Assembly: GCA_964036195.1 (NCBI GenBank)
Contig: OZ038457.1
Span: forward strand, 19,123,147 to 19,187,146
Origin: Sphaerolaimus hirsutus
Lineage: Eukaryota; Nematoda; Chromadorea; Monhysterida; Sphaerolaimidae
Direction of reading: 5' to 3'
Length of the DNA: 64,000 nucleotides
The notes under the pieces were generated by a model that saw only the letters and a program-made list of their open reading frames with translations, did not search any database and had not been told where the DNA came from. Shown here one piece after another: positions 44,155 to 55,640 of the stretch. Both the position numbers and the translations under genes were made by a program. How positions within the stretch are numbered: position 1 is the first letter of the stretch; the number at the start of each line of letters is the position of its first letter.

Positions 44155-45899
44155 TAGGGTTGGAAACCAGAGCGACCAGACCGAAACGTGATACTCGCGC
44201 CTTTTTGAAACCGAAACCCGATATCCAAACCCGACTCTACTACCCGAACCTGAACCCGATTCCTGACAGAAGTCCCAAAGCAGTTCCAAGCAGCAAAGCA
44301 GTTTAGAAGCAGTTCAAATAAATGCAGCAGTTCAAGCAATTAGTATCAATACTATAGTATCAATCAACAGTGCATTATGTAATGTTTATATAATAAATAG
44401 TACATTATGTGTATAATACATGTATAGTTGAGTCTTTTTATGTTCAGGAATTCAGGCATTTACACACTAAACTGTTACCCCTCAATACTCAAACAAGAAA
44501 GTCTCAACTATTGCACATGGTAGTGTACTAAATGGAGTTCCAGTATGTTCAGATCTGATTTTATTATCTATTTGCGTATTTTCACTCATGTTTGAAATTT
44601 GGTTTTCTGTCAATGTGCATAAAGATGTCCAATATTTATTTGATTCAATTGACTCAAATGCAGATTGGCTAACTTGCCCTTTCCAAAATGGCTGTCAAAT
44701 ATATTTGTGCACCTTTTGGTTTCATTTTGAGTGCATGTTCAGTTGTATGTATGGGTTCTGTGTATGAAACAATTGTGTTGCCATAATGTTGCATTTGAAG
44801 TCAGGATATGTAGAGAAGGTGATTCTTTTGCAGAAGAAACTGAAGTGGGTTGATTTCAGATGCATTTCAGATTGATTGAGTAATGAAGACAGTTAACATG
44901 ATTTTTACGTCACAAATCAATGTGGATTCAAAGTATATCTTTTCTCGAGGAATATTACTTTATTTTAGAAAAAACTGCTGCATTTTCATATTTGTATTTT
45001 CACTTAATTATAAATACACCCGGTGATAGTCATACTACATCATTCTCTATTTCTCATTGTTATCCAATAACTGATGATTTTATTACCCAATCCTGGACAA
45101 TTGTATTAAAGTCGGCAGACGTATTGCCCTGCAAACATTTGCGTCAATCTCTCCAGTGGAGAGTGCATGACGGCATTAGGTATTGTGACGCAATATTTAA
45201 ACGATTGGAATAGATCGGGTCATGTATGAAAACATGGCCCTTATCACAGTTACCAGTTGCGTATTATACAAATGAGAGTGAAAACTCAAAGTTAGCTAAA
45301 AATCGTTAAAATTTGCTTCACTTTGCCAATTTCCACTTTCATAATCGCTATTTTTGTTTATATACATGGTTATATAGCTATTCTGAGCCTTTTTTATTCA
45401 TATTTATAGCGGATTTCGAAATTTTGGCCGGCTGCCAAGTTCTCTGCTGTTGGAATGGAGCCAATGAATGAAAAATAAAATAAAAATAAAAACGGTAAAA
45501 CGGTAGTTTGAACGGTCAAATTCTTTACGAGCAACGTTGAAAATGTAGATAACTAGGGCGTGGCACGCACGGACGCAGCGAAATGTCCATTTTTCTTTTA
45601 TATGATTTTCTTTTTCAATTTCTAGCGTCCGCGTGGGACACAAGTTTCGTTGTTCGCTCTATTCACGAGCGAATTCTAACTCTCCGATTTTGTAGGGTGA
45701 AATGTCCGCCGACTTTTACCTGAACTGAACCTAACATTTGGACGTGAAAAGTGGTATTTTAGCCGATTCCCAACCTCAATGTCCGAACCTGAACTCAATA
45801 CCCACGAAATTACTACCTAGATACCTGATACCTGGTAACTTAACCAAACTTGTTTGGACCCGATACGCGAACTCAAAAATTTTGAAATTCCCAACACTA
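44155..45899 (+). mobile_element. Decayed hAT-like element with possible transposase remnant
   Basis: Ends TAGGGTTGG and CCAACACTA are inverted; both margins carry clustered cgaacctgaacccgat-type words. The 8-bp flanks match only partly. An open frame at 44920-45210 includes SISHCYPITDDFITQSWT, which loosely resembles the segment of hAT transposases before the conserved H-x-x-x-N region. That resemblance is from memory and weak. If right, this is a remnant of an autonomous source element. Confidence 0.35.
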
Positions 45900-45948
45900 C
45901 TTTAGGTACGTACGATGCAGTGAAATAAATACCATAGTTAAATATGAA

Positions 45949-46430
45949 CCCATAAAAAATGGCTAAAGCCAACAAAAAGTGGACGCCATGTCCAAACATG
46001 TATGCTTTTGAATGCAGAAAAGTAATATATTATAAATGTCTTGCCATTTTAAGATTGAGCTATCAAAAGAAGTACATCAAGGTTTATTTATACCTTTATT
46101 AATGGTATAGGCTATCAACACAGCAAATTGTATGACAAGGATACAATTTCACCAAACTTTTGCATGGCAGCGTGAGCTTTTTGTATCTTTCAAATGTGCC
46201 ACCCAGCTCACGCTGCCATGCAAAAGTTTGGTGAAATTGTATCCTTGTGATACAATTTGCTGTGTTGATAGCCTATACCATTAATAAAGGTATAAATAAA
46301 CCTTGATGTACTTCTTTTGATAGCTCAATCTTAAAATGGCAAGACATAATATATTACTTTTCTGCATTCAAAAGCATACATGTTTGGACATGGCGTCCAC
46401 TTTTTGTTGGCTTTAGCCATTTTTTATGGG
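45949..46430. repeat. 482-bp near-perfect palindrome
   Basis: The sequence beginning cccataaaaaatggctaaa returns as its inverse at 46412-46430. Arms of about 220 bp are nearly identical; the loop (agctttttgtatctttcaaa and a few more) is about 30-35 bp. It has no open frame. It is probably a foldback MITE, but I could not define a target duplication. Confidence 0.75.
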
Positions 46431-46679
46431 ATATACTTCTTTTTGGTGGCTACGGGCCCACTAGGATATCTATTATTAATATCAAAAATGATGTCATGAT
46501 TTAGAAAACCACAAATGTGCAGTGTGTGTGGTTCATAATACCACAACTGTGAAGTATAACATAAATACCACACCTTTGACTATGAATATGGAAAATGTTG
46601 AGTACATGATGTGAAAGCTATTGTAATTATTGAAAATGTAATTGGAAGATAAATAACATTACCGAATTTTTATTATACG

Positions 46680-48245
46680 CCAGCGACTAGAGTAAAATGT
46701 AAAATTTAAACAAAAAAAAACAAAAAAAATTAAAGTAAAATAAATAATCAATAATAATAATAAATTTAACACCAATCAGAAATTGTGTTTAAAAAAATTG
46801 GAATAAAAATTAAATTTAAACTAAAATCAAAATAAATAAATAAAAACAAAATAAATTTTTTTACAAAAATTAAATTTTTATATAATTCATTTATTTTGAT
46901 TTTAATGTAAATTAAATTATAAAAAAGTAGATACGAAAAAAATTAAAAAGCAAATAACTTAAAATGATAAAAAGCTAAAATATAATTAATACAAGTATTT
47001 ATTTATTTCAATTTTCAAACAAAAAATAATAATTTTTTTCCATTTTTGAAATACAAATAAATTCAAACCAAAATCAAAATAATAAAAACTAACCAAAATA
47101 AAAATATATCAAAAATTAAATTTTAATATAAAGATAATTTATTAAATTAAAAAATTAAATTATAAAAATAATTTAAATAAGAATAAAATCAAAAAGTGAA
47201 TAATTTAAAATGATAAAAAGCTATAAAGACACAAAAATATTTAAAAAATTTTTATTTCAATTAAAAAAAATCAATTGTTTCCATTTTTTATACAAATAAA
47301 TTTCACCTAAAATCAAAATAATAAAAAAACTTACCAAAATAAAAAATACTACAAAAATTAAATTAAAATAAAGAAATAATCTATTTTGTTTTTAATATAA
47401 ATAAATGAAAAAAAATAACGTAGATAAGAATAAAATTAAAAAGCAAATAATTTAGAATGATATAAAGATATAAAGCTATAAAGATATAAAAATATAATAA
47501 AAATTATTTATTTATTTTTATTTAAAAAAATCAATTGTTTCCATTTTTTATACAAATAAATTTAACCTAAAATCAAAATAATAAAAAACATACCAAAATA
47601 AAATTTTTTTACAAAAATTAAATTAAAATATAAAAATAATCTATTTTGATTTTAATATAAATAAAATTAACGAAATAAAGTAGATAAGGATAAAATTAAA
47701 AAGCAAATAATTGAAAATTATATAAAGATATAAAGCTATAAAGATATAAAAACATAAAAAAAAATATTTTTTTACTGTTATCTAAAAAAAAATCAATTGT
47801 TTCCATTTTTTATACAAATAAATTTTACCTAAAATCAAAATAATAAAAAAGTTACCCAAATAAAAAAATATTAAAAAAAGTAAATTAAAATATAAAAATA
47901 ATCTATTTTGATTTTAATATAAATAAAATTATTTAAAAAAAGTAGATAATAATAAAATTAAAAAGCAAATAATTTAAAATGATATAAAGATATAAAGCTA
48001 TGAAGATGTAAAAATATAATATAAAATAATTTATTTTTTTATGTTTTCAACAAAAATCAACAATTTTTTTTATACAAATAAAATTACATTAACAATCTAA
48101 ATATTAAATGTGAAAAACTAAAATTAAAATTGAAAAATATATAATAGAAAAACGAAAAAATATATAATAGAAAAACAACAAAATAAAATTTTAAATGATT
48201 TAAAATTTATTAATTTAAAATTAAATTTTAAAATGAAAAAATAAA
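46680..48245. repeat. AT-rich tandem array, unit about 260 bp
   Basis: The sequence is about 85-90% A+T. The word tcaattgtttccatttttt recurs at 47271, 47531 and 47793, and a decayed version near 48057, giving periods of 260, 262 and 264. A looser copy starts near 47027. Other words (aatcaaaataataaaaaa; aaagcaaataattt) recur with the same period. Around five units are present. It has no coding content. Confidence 0.75.
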
Positions 48246-49249
48246 TGGTGCCACTCCATAATGGCACACTTTGGTATTGTAACCCTTGAAAAACCACATG
48301 GTGACAGTATCAAGCAATTATGAAGTATCAAGCAGCACTTTCATCACTTGTGCGCATTTTATACAAAACACACAAAGTTGAATAACTTTTCTAAATCTTA
48401 ACCAAAATTGGTGAAATTGGGCTCATTTGAAAGCCCTTGTCCCTGCGCACATCAACAAATTTTTTTCATTCCCTTGTTTGTATTCAATTTTTTTATTTAT
48501 TCATGTTTGAAAACTTCAAACAACTACAGTCTTAAAGTGGGCGGAGCCTGTAAAAAATTTTTTATAAAATAATAAATTGCATCATATGCTCTTTCATATG
48601 AGCCATCATCCATGAAGATTGGTTGTGTTTTAGAGAAGTTATTACACTTTGAAGTTTTTCATCCCAACAACAACAACAACAACAACAACAAGAACAAGAA
48701 CAGCCTCTCAGAACGAAAATGTTGAATAACTTTTTTGAAACTCAACCAATTGGTCTGAAAATTGGAGACATGGTACTTCTCGACACGGGCTTTCCAACGG
48801 TATAAACGGTTTTATTATAGCTCATGGCATTCTGCCGTTATTCTAATTTCAATTATCGAATTTCCGCATTTAGGTGTGTCTGACCATATTATGGGTGGGA
48901 CGCTTGCGCCCTCCCTCGGCAGCGAGGGATGGCGCTGGCGCGCCCACCCGATTACTATCATGAAATCTTTTTAAGTGTTCAAATGAATTGAACATGGTTT
49001 CATAATGGCACGTGACAGGTTTCAATAAAAAATATTTAGCTAAAAATGAAAACATTTTTCCCAACGGCATACCATTTACAAAATTACAATCCGAGGATAA
49101 GCGACGAACAAACAGAATGCGGACGATTCATATCCCAAACAGCTGATTTAGGTTAAATTATGAATGATTAGATAAAATCTAAACATGGAAAACAACTTAT
49201 AACATCAAAAGAATACCAAGTTAGTTATACTGAGTGGACCACTTGCAGA
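48246..49249. other. Intergenic, with paired diverged repeat and a CAA microsatellite
   Basis: A segment starting gttgaataacttttcta near 48377 is echoed by gttgaataacttttttga near 48721. A short (CAA) run lies at about 48664-48691. I see no supported gene. Confidence 0.4.
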
Positions 49250-49445
49250 TATACGCGGCGGACATCACACTTAGTATGAAAACCTAACATAACCCGTCTG
49301 TATAATGAACCGTAAAATTGTACACTTATTTCATCACAATATTTCGTTTTTATTATGGAATAATAAATTACGAAATTTATCGAAAGATTTTATTCATTAG
49401 ATTATGGTATGTTTTCATACCAGGTGTGCTGTCGGCCGAGTATAC
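49250..49445. mobile_element. Family G MITE at the 3' end of a secreted-protein gene
   Basis: Ends ATACGCGGCGGACATCACA and GTGTGCTGTCGGCCGAGTATA-type inverse; inner pair agtatgaaaacc / gttttcatac is also inverted. It ends 7 bp from the stop codon (49452) of the minus-strand gene. Confidence 0.55.
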
Positions 49446-49451
49446 CTAATT

Positions 49452-51641
49452 TTACTGTATTTTGATGAATGAAGTCTCACGAGAAATTTTAAACCATGTA
49501 GTGAAGAGCTGAATACAATAATGTATTATCAAAAGATGACAAAAATCAACACTTTTTCCGCTTGATTTAGATACACAAAAATATGGTAGAGTGCCGTCAG
49601 TGGTAGACTATAATAATGGTGAAAGGAAGCAATTAGGTACCCCACATTTACGTTCTACGGAGCCCAAAAATGGCGGGTTTCTCCCGAAAGACAGTTGAAA
49701 ATTGATAGTTTTCACCTTTCAGAGAGTTCTATAGATTCTCGGAAAACATCAGGTGCAAAGTTCCAGACCCTGTAAAATGCCCTGTACAATGTCAAATGTA
49801 ATGCAAAGTGTCAAAAGTCAAGGAAAATGCCCTGCAAAATGACAACCGACTTTTTGCAGGGCATTTTCCATGACTTTTGACACTTTGCATGACATTTGAC
49901 ATTTTCCAGGGCATTTTACAGTGTCTGGGACTGCCTCCAGATCGTATTGTACTGACCCGACGGATATTTCGGGCAGCCCGACTTACAAAAAGGGGAAATT
50001 CTGCGCCGGGTTCCACCGAAATTCCGCCGGTCATCCAAAACGTTACATTTTCCCGGTGCGCTAAGTTTAGGATGAATAAATTAATCGGGCTGTCCGAAAA
50101 CCACGCATCGGGCCGGGTGGATTTGATTTCGGCTCTGAGTATAAATAAATATTCCAACGTATTTAGGCAGTGCACGCACATGTCACACCATTTTCATATA
50201 AATTGCCACTTTCTGGATACAATGACAAAAGTGTGGGTGGCAGACAGGGTTGGTTTTATAAAAATTATTTGTATACAAATTGAATAAAAATGTATTTTAT
50301 TTTAATTTTATTCTTGTTTCATTTTATTTTATTCCTAAAAGACCTTAATAAAATAAAATGACACCATTTTACAAAAATTAAAAAAAAACAGAATCTGGCA
50401 AGGCCAAAAAATTATTATCATTAGACCTAAACACGAAAAACAGATGAAGTGACAAACTTCCATTACTTAAAAAAAGTTCCATGTAGTAGGTATTGTTAGC
50501 TAGTTGCAAGTGTAAAGTTACAATTATTGGTAACAATCATTTGCATTTTCAGTAGAAGGACTACTGGAGTGTGCTGGTTGCCTTTGTAAAGTGTTATGCA
50601 AAGTGTCAATTGTCATGACAAATGTTAAGTAAAGTGTCAATTATCATGCAAAATGCCATGTGTCATGTCGAATGTAAACAAAGTGTTGATTGTCATGACA
50701 AACGTCATGCAATATGTACATTGTGTATTCAAATATTATGTTTTTGTATCCAAAGCTTATGTTTTGTATCCAAATCTTATTTTTTTGCATCCAACACTTA
50801 TGTTTTGTGTCCAAATTTTAGGGTTTTTTGTATCCAAAGCTTATGTTTTGTGTCCAAACCTTATGTTTTTTGTATCCAAAGCTTATGTTTTGTATCCAAA
50901 TCTTAGGTTTTTCATCAAATGTTCACATAAGATTTGGATACAAAACAAGATTATAATACAAAACATAAAATTTGGTTACATTTTGTCTGACAATTGACAC
51001 TTTACTAAAAATCTATCATGACATTTGACACTACAGGGCTTAGGACTGTCCCCATTTCCGCAAAGAACCAGGTAGAAACTCAAGCAACAAGATAAAAATT
51101 TTACAAAAAATATGAATTTTTATACAATTTTACAAAAATACGAATTTTTATACAATTTTTATTTTTATTTTGAAATTTTCCATTTTATTTTATTTTATTC
51201 TTAAATTTTCCATTTTATTTTTTTTCCTGAGATTTTGCCAACCCTGGTGGCAGCACGAAACAAAAATACCATATTTGCTACATTAATTTAACCCTCTGAA
51301 ATATTAGGTTGTAAAGAAAGTTCTGTCAGTTTTTTGATTGTTGGATTTGCTGGAAACTGACAGAACTTTCTTTCCAACCTAATAATTGCTGCTTTTGAGG
51401 CACATTTTGAGTCTGATCAAAAATAAATGACCGCGCTACAATAATTATCCACTAATGTTATAGTTTCTAAACTAGACCGTTTACGACGTTGAAAAATTGA
51501 TAACATGCCAAAAAACGCAACACAAAATGTTTACCTAGACTTATTGACACGGCTGAAACTGCGCGCTGATTGGTCGCCGGAAATGACCGTGCGCAGTATA
51601 AAAACAGCCACGCAGAATGCTAAATAAGCCGGCCCCCGCAT
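49452..51641 (-). CDS. Three-exon gene for a 136-aa secreted protein
   Basis: Exons on the complement: 51641-51535, 50134-49987 and 49607-49452. Donors are GTAAAC and GTAAGT, acceptors ttatactcag and ccattattatag, and phases 2 and 0 match. The total is 411 nt (137 codons with stop). Residues 1-22 are a clear signal peptide (MRGPAYLAFCVAVFILRTVI). Exon 2 carries an N-glycosylation sequon (NVT, 65-67) and FWMTGGISVEPG. Exon 3 reads TTDGTLPYFCVSKSSG. The LPYFC motif recalls the last strand of C-type lectin domains, but the spacing from WMTGG is too short for a full domain, so I give no family. The frame is open upstream to an ATG at 51782; the 51641 start is preferred for its signal peptide. The true 3' exon could differ. 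Confidence 0.6.
49750..49941. mobile_element. Family F hairpin MITE in intron 2 of the secreted-protein gene
   Basis: Arms ttccagaccctgtaaaatg and its inverse ending acagtgtctgggact; the stem includes tgcaaagtgtcaaaagtca and its inverse. Confidence 0.7.
50570..51045. repeat. Family F-related element with an internal minisatellite
   Basis: Margins carry gtaaagtgtcaattgtcatg and its inverse, ending cagggcttaggactg. Between about 50725 and 50915 a 21-25-bp unit (aaagcttatgttttgtatcc and variants) is repeated about eight times, followed by one inverted unit (ataagatttggatacaaaac). It lies in intron 1 of the secreted-protein gene. The long open frames here come from the repeat. Confidence 0.6.
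51304..51382. mobile_element. 79-bp mariner-like MITE
   Basis: TTAGGTTGTAAAGAAAGTT and its near-perfect inverse (one mismatch in the first 30 bp or so) are separated by a ~20-bp loop and flanked by TA. The layout is that of tiny mariner-derived MITEs such as human MADE1. It lies in intron 1 of the secreted-protein gene. Confidence 0.85.
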
Positions 51642-51828
51642 GCGAAATCGAATGTGTGTCTGCCAGATGAAAAAATTGCAGCACCGATTTGTAGCGGTGT
51701 GGACTTTGATGTCGTGTAATTGCGGGATTAGCGTGGCCGAGTCACAGGACAGCACCTTCTTCTTGTTTAAGCACAATTCCATTTTTGTGCATTCTGCTCA
51801 TTTGTTGGCAATGGGCAACCACAACCAC

Positions 51829-52263
51829 TACGGTATTACCTCGAAATACCCCCATGGGGGCTTATTATTTCGCCAGCAAAATTTGAGTGGGAGGGGGCTA
51901 ATTCGAGGGGGGGTTTTATTATTTTGTCAGAAATTTTCATAAGGATCGTAGTAAAAAGTGGGCATTTGCGTACCCAAAACAGGCAATAAATGTGTCCAAA
52001 CAGGGTATATTTGGACATGAAAACGTAGATAGCTACACAAACTAGTCTATTTGTAGCTGCAATGCAAATTAGCAGTAATATTTATACATCATGTACCCAC
52101 TGTATACATGACGTATTTATTACGTACATGATGTAAATCATTCCGAAGGGAAGGGGGTATTTCGAGGGGGGGGGTATTATTTCCCCAGCTCATTTTGAGG
52201 GGGGGTTAATTCAAGGGGGGGGGGTTAATTTGAGGGGGTGGAATAATTCGAGGTAATACGGTA
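51829..52263. mobile_element. Family A element, ATTACCTCG subtype
   Basis: Ends TACGGTATTACCTCGAA and AATTCGAGGTAATACGGTA with TA borders. Its middle (gcatttgcgtacccaaaac to attccgaaggg) is shared with 61.2/63.1 kb, where it is interrupted. It lies under 200 nt upstream of the chosen start of the minus-strand secreted-protein gene. Confidence 0.75.
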
Positions 52264-54456
52264 ATCACTATTCAGCATCATGCATTCAGAAATAATAATA
52301 CCATTTATACTTATTGACTGTCCACTTACAGCGAAATCTGTTGTCTATCATCTAATGAAAAACCAGAAATGTAAAATTTTTTCTTATCACACTACTTGAA
52401 ATAGAAGCTAACTTTTTAACATGACTTTTCTCATCAAAGTGTGGGAAAATTATCTGTAAAGCATGCCCGCCCACTCATAGCATGGTGTGTGAAAAGTCCA
52501 ATCTGCTATTTAAGGTACTCCTGTTATATACATCCAATAAAGTCTCAAAATTTCAATGGAAAACCAATTGACTGCCTTAAAATAACATACCTAAATAGAA
52601 ATGCAGTGCCAGTTGTTGTTAAAATGCATAGTTGTTAAAATGTATTTAGGTTTACCCACAAATATGTATACCTGAGTACTGAGTAAATACATCCATGTTT
52701 CATATGAAAAAGTACCTGTATTCACTTTTACATATACTTCCTGAAGTACTCAAGTGAATAAAACATACTTCACATAGGCTTTTTCAAGGTATAGGAGGGC
52801 ACAAAGGGAGAAAAAGCTAAAAATATGGAATAATAACCAAATAATAGACAAAGATAGCAGAAAATAGGCTGAAAGCACATTAATGATTAAAATTTGAAGG
52901 TAACAATGGACAATAAGGTGGGAAATTAGTCATTATGTCATTAATTGATTTTGCATAAAAATTGAAACAAAATTACTCAAAAATACTCAGTTTTACACTT
53001 TCTGTTTACAAAAGTATTTTACCCATGTTTAGTCATGGGTAAATAAAAAAAATATACTTAACATTTTATATATTCAGAGGGTGAAAGAGAGAAAAGAAAT
53101 ACTTTATGTTTATGTATACTTTGACAAAATTCACCACTGTTAACAACTCTGCAGAATCAATCAGCTCCATGAAAAACTTAGCTTGAATTTCAAAACTGGC
53201 ACCCAGTAATTATGTATTTTTAGCTGCCACTAATGATGGCAAACCAAAATGAAAAATACTCTCCAATTTTTTAATTGTGATAACTTTTTAAATATTGATA
53301 AGTTTATTTCACTTTGGAAATGCAATGTTTGCAGAATCGAAATTTACGATTTGGCCCAGATGCATTTGTGACAAAATAAACAAACTACATGAAAATGTAT
53401 GTGTGTAACCAGCTTTCTGTTTTCTATTTTCCCATTTTCTTTTTCAGAAGGCAAAATTTTTACCTTTCCATTTGCAGTAGCAGAAAATTCGTTACCTTTC
53501 CGTTTCCATTTTTCCAGCTCATTTTCCATTTTCTGGTAGCTGAACTATTTTACTTCCCCCATTGGCGCCACACAAGCTAGTTTTCAACCAAAATTTTGAA
53601 AACTTGTAGATCTGCATTGAATGAATTTGAGTTTTCTAGAATGAGGTGCCCGTCATCTACAGTTGACGGAGAGTAAAAACGACTCATTCTAGAAAACTCA
53701 ATGCGTTCAATGCTGATTTACGAGTTTTCAAAAAGGAACATTGAAAACTAGCTTGTGTGGCCACATTATCACTTTCCATTTTTCGTTTTCCGTTACCTTT
53801 CAACTTTGAAATTACAAGTTTTTTAAATACCCATTTTCTGTAAGATTTTGGCTTCGTACTAGCAAAAGCCAAGCTGTTCAAAGCATGTAGATTGTAGATA
53901 TTTTTTAAGTGGTCCAACATAATTGAAATTCAAAGGCCAGTAGAAAGAAAAAAAATTCTAAACTCCATGACTGTTTTTGCTGAAACTTCAAAAGTTCGAA
54001 AACTAATAGATTCAACTTCTTCAAATTAACACCATAAAAAGTTATGTCATCACTAGCTAGCCACACCCGCTGCGAATGTTGGTGCCAGTGTATGCGCGTT
54101 TGTAGCGGAATTAATCAGGATCATATCAATGAAAACCGGCATTACTGAATGAAAACCGGTCTGAATGAAGTCGTGTTAATCAAAACAACTTGTTGTGACG
54201 TAATAGTGTGAAATTCTTGAGATATGTAGTAGTTGCTTGACATTATACAATATTTTAAAGTATATTTACGTAAGTTCAATCAACATCTTTGGACAAACGA
54301 TGAATTTTTGTATACGGAATACGGAAGTGTAATTTAGCTGTGCTTTTAAATTTGCGTTTAGATGTAAACTTTAAATTATTTTCAATGGACTCACTCCCAG
54401 AGTAAAGAAAACTTCAAATAATTTTTTTTTTGACTGAACGTAAGAGAAATGTGACA
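52264..54456. other. Intergenic repeats without a supported gene
   Basis: A frame near 52441-52515 reads CGKIICKACPPTHSMVCEK between a weak acceptor and GTACTC, but no partner exon is seen. Family D-like ends occur at 52628 (catagttgttaaaat) and 53152 (gttaacaactctg) without matching flanks. Family C-like ttttccattttc words lie at 53400-53540, and an inverted pair (gagttttctagaatgag) at about 53625-53700. Confidence 0.35.
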
Positions 54457-54960
54457 CAGAGTTGGAAAAACGTATTTACGTTTACCCGAAATACCCGGTT
54501 ATTTGGGTATTTATATTTACGTTTACGTTTACGTTTTCCAAAAATACCATTACGTTTTGTTACGTTTTCCTGGCACAATTACCCGGGTACCAGAGAAAAC
54601 GTAAAAATCGTATGGAAAATGCACAAAAACAGTGCATTTTTGAACTTTTTTCAGATACAATAAGTACAATTTATATGTTTGGCCAATTAGCTGCTTAATT
54701 GTTTGATAAATAACATAGGTAAGCAAAAATGTGATCGTATTAGCAGAGAAATGCTTGAAATAGGAAAAACAAAGGTGTTTTTCAATGCATCTGATCACGG
54801 GTTGTGCACTTCAAAGAAATTTTTACGTTTACGTTTTTTTTACGTTTACCCATGTATTTTAAAAGTATTTTACGTTTTCAGTATTAATACTCACAATTTA
54901 GAAAAGGTATTTACGTTTACGTTTACGTTTTCCGAAAATACCAGTATTTGTACAACTCTG
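54457..54960. mobile_element. Family D-related element with CAGAGTTGG ends
   Basis: Ends CAGAGTTGGAAAAACG and GTATTTGTACAACTCTG; body rich in acgtttacgttt words. Direct flanks aaatgtgaca and aattgtgaca match at 9 of 10 positions, longer than the 8 bp of the other D copies. Confidence 0.65.
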
Positions 54961-55026
54961 AATTGTGACAGCCGCCTACAAGTCACTCATGGAGTCATGA
55001 TGGTGCAAGTAGAGAAGTAAAAAATA

Positions 55027-55450
55027 TACCGTATTTCCTCGAAATACCCCCAGGGGGTTTATTTTTTCAGAGTGAGATTGTTGAGGGGGGGGGGGTTAAA
55101 CGAGGGGGGGGTATTTCGAGGGGGGTTTATTATTTTGCCAGAAATTTTTTGAAATCCCAGTACTCAATTGTTGTCTGTAACGTACACAGACGTCGAAAAA
55201 CGCTACAAAAACCGCCATGTATAAGACTCTATAGACTTTTATATGTACGTAGACGTAGACGGTATAAACCCTGTTCTAACATAACACAGTCATTGTTTTT
55301 TATGTGTGTTGTACGTTCCCCGGTCACAAACAGTAGCTTTTATCATTTACGTTCTCCTTACACTATATTGGGGGGGGGGGTTATAAACTCATAGTGTCCA
55401 TTTTGAGGGGGTGGGTATTTCGAGGAGGGGTATTTCGAGGAAATACGGTA
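55027..55450. mobile_element. Family A element
   Basis: Ends TACCGTATTTCCTCGAAA and CGAGGAAATACGGTA with TA borders, G-run arms and the shared ~200-bp middle. Confidence 0.8.
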
Positions 55451-55520
55451 AAATTTGTTCTATTTTACCGGTACCGTTGATATTTAAATCAAGCGTACCA
55501 GTACCGGGGGCTCTGAAAAT

Positions 55521-55640
55521 GGCACCGGCACCGCACCAGCAATGGCACCGGCACCGCACCAGCAATGGCACCGGCACCGCACCAGCAATGGCACCGGCAC
55601 CTCACCAGCAATGGCACCGGCACCGCACCGCTGATGGTGG
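55521..55640. repeat. 23-bp GC-rich minisatellite
   Basis: The unit ggcaccggcaccgcaccag plus caat starts at 55521, 55544, 55567, 55590 and 55613; the last copy is diverged. It is strikingly GC-rich against the AT-rich surroundings. The open frames read Ala/Pro/His/Gln repeats and are not credible as a gene. Flanking accggtacc words are inverted around it. Confidence 0.85.

Noticed and set aside
50653..50997. A 114-codon frame with repeated YVLYPNL-type words
   Set aside because: Encoded by the minisatellite; open because the unit lacks stops.
52440..52515. Possible zinc-binding exon (CGKIICKAC)
   Set aside because: The acceptor is weak, no partner exon was found, and the Cys pattern does not complete a known finger.
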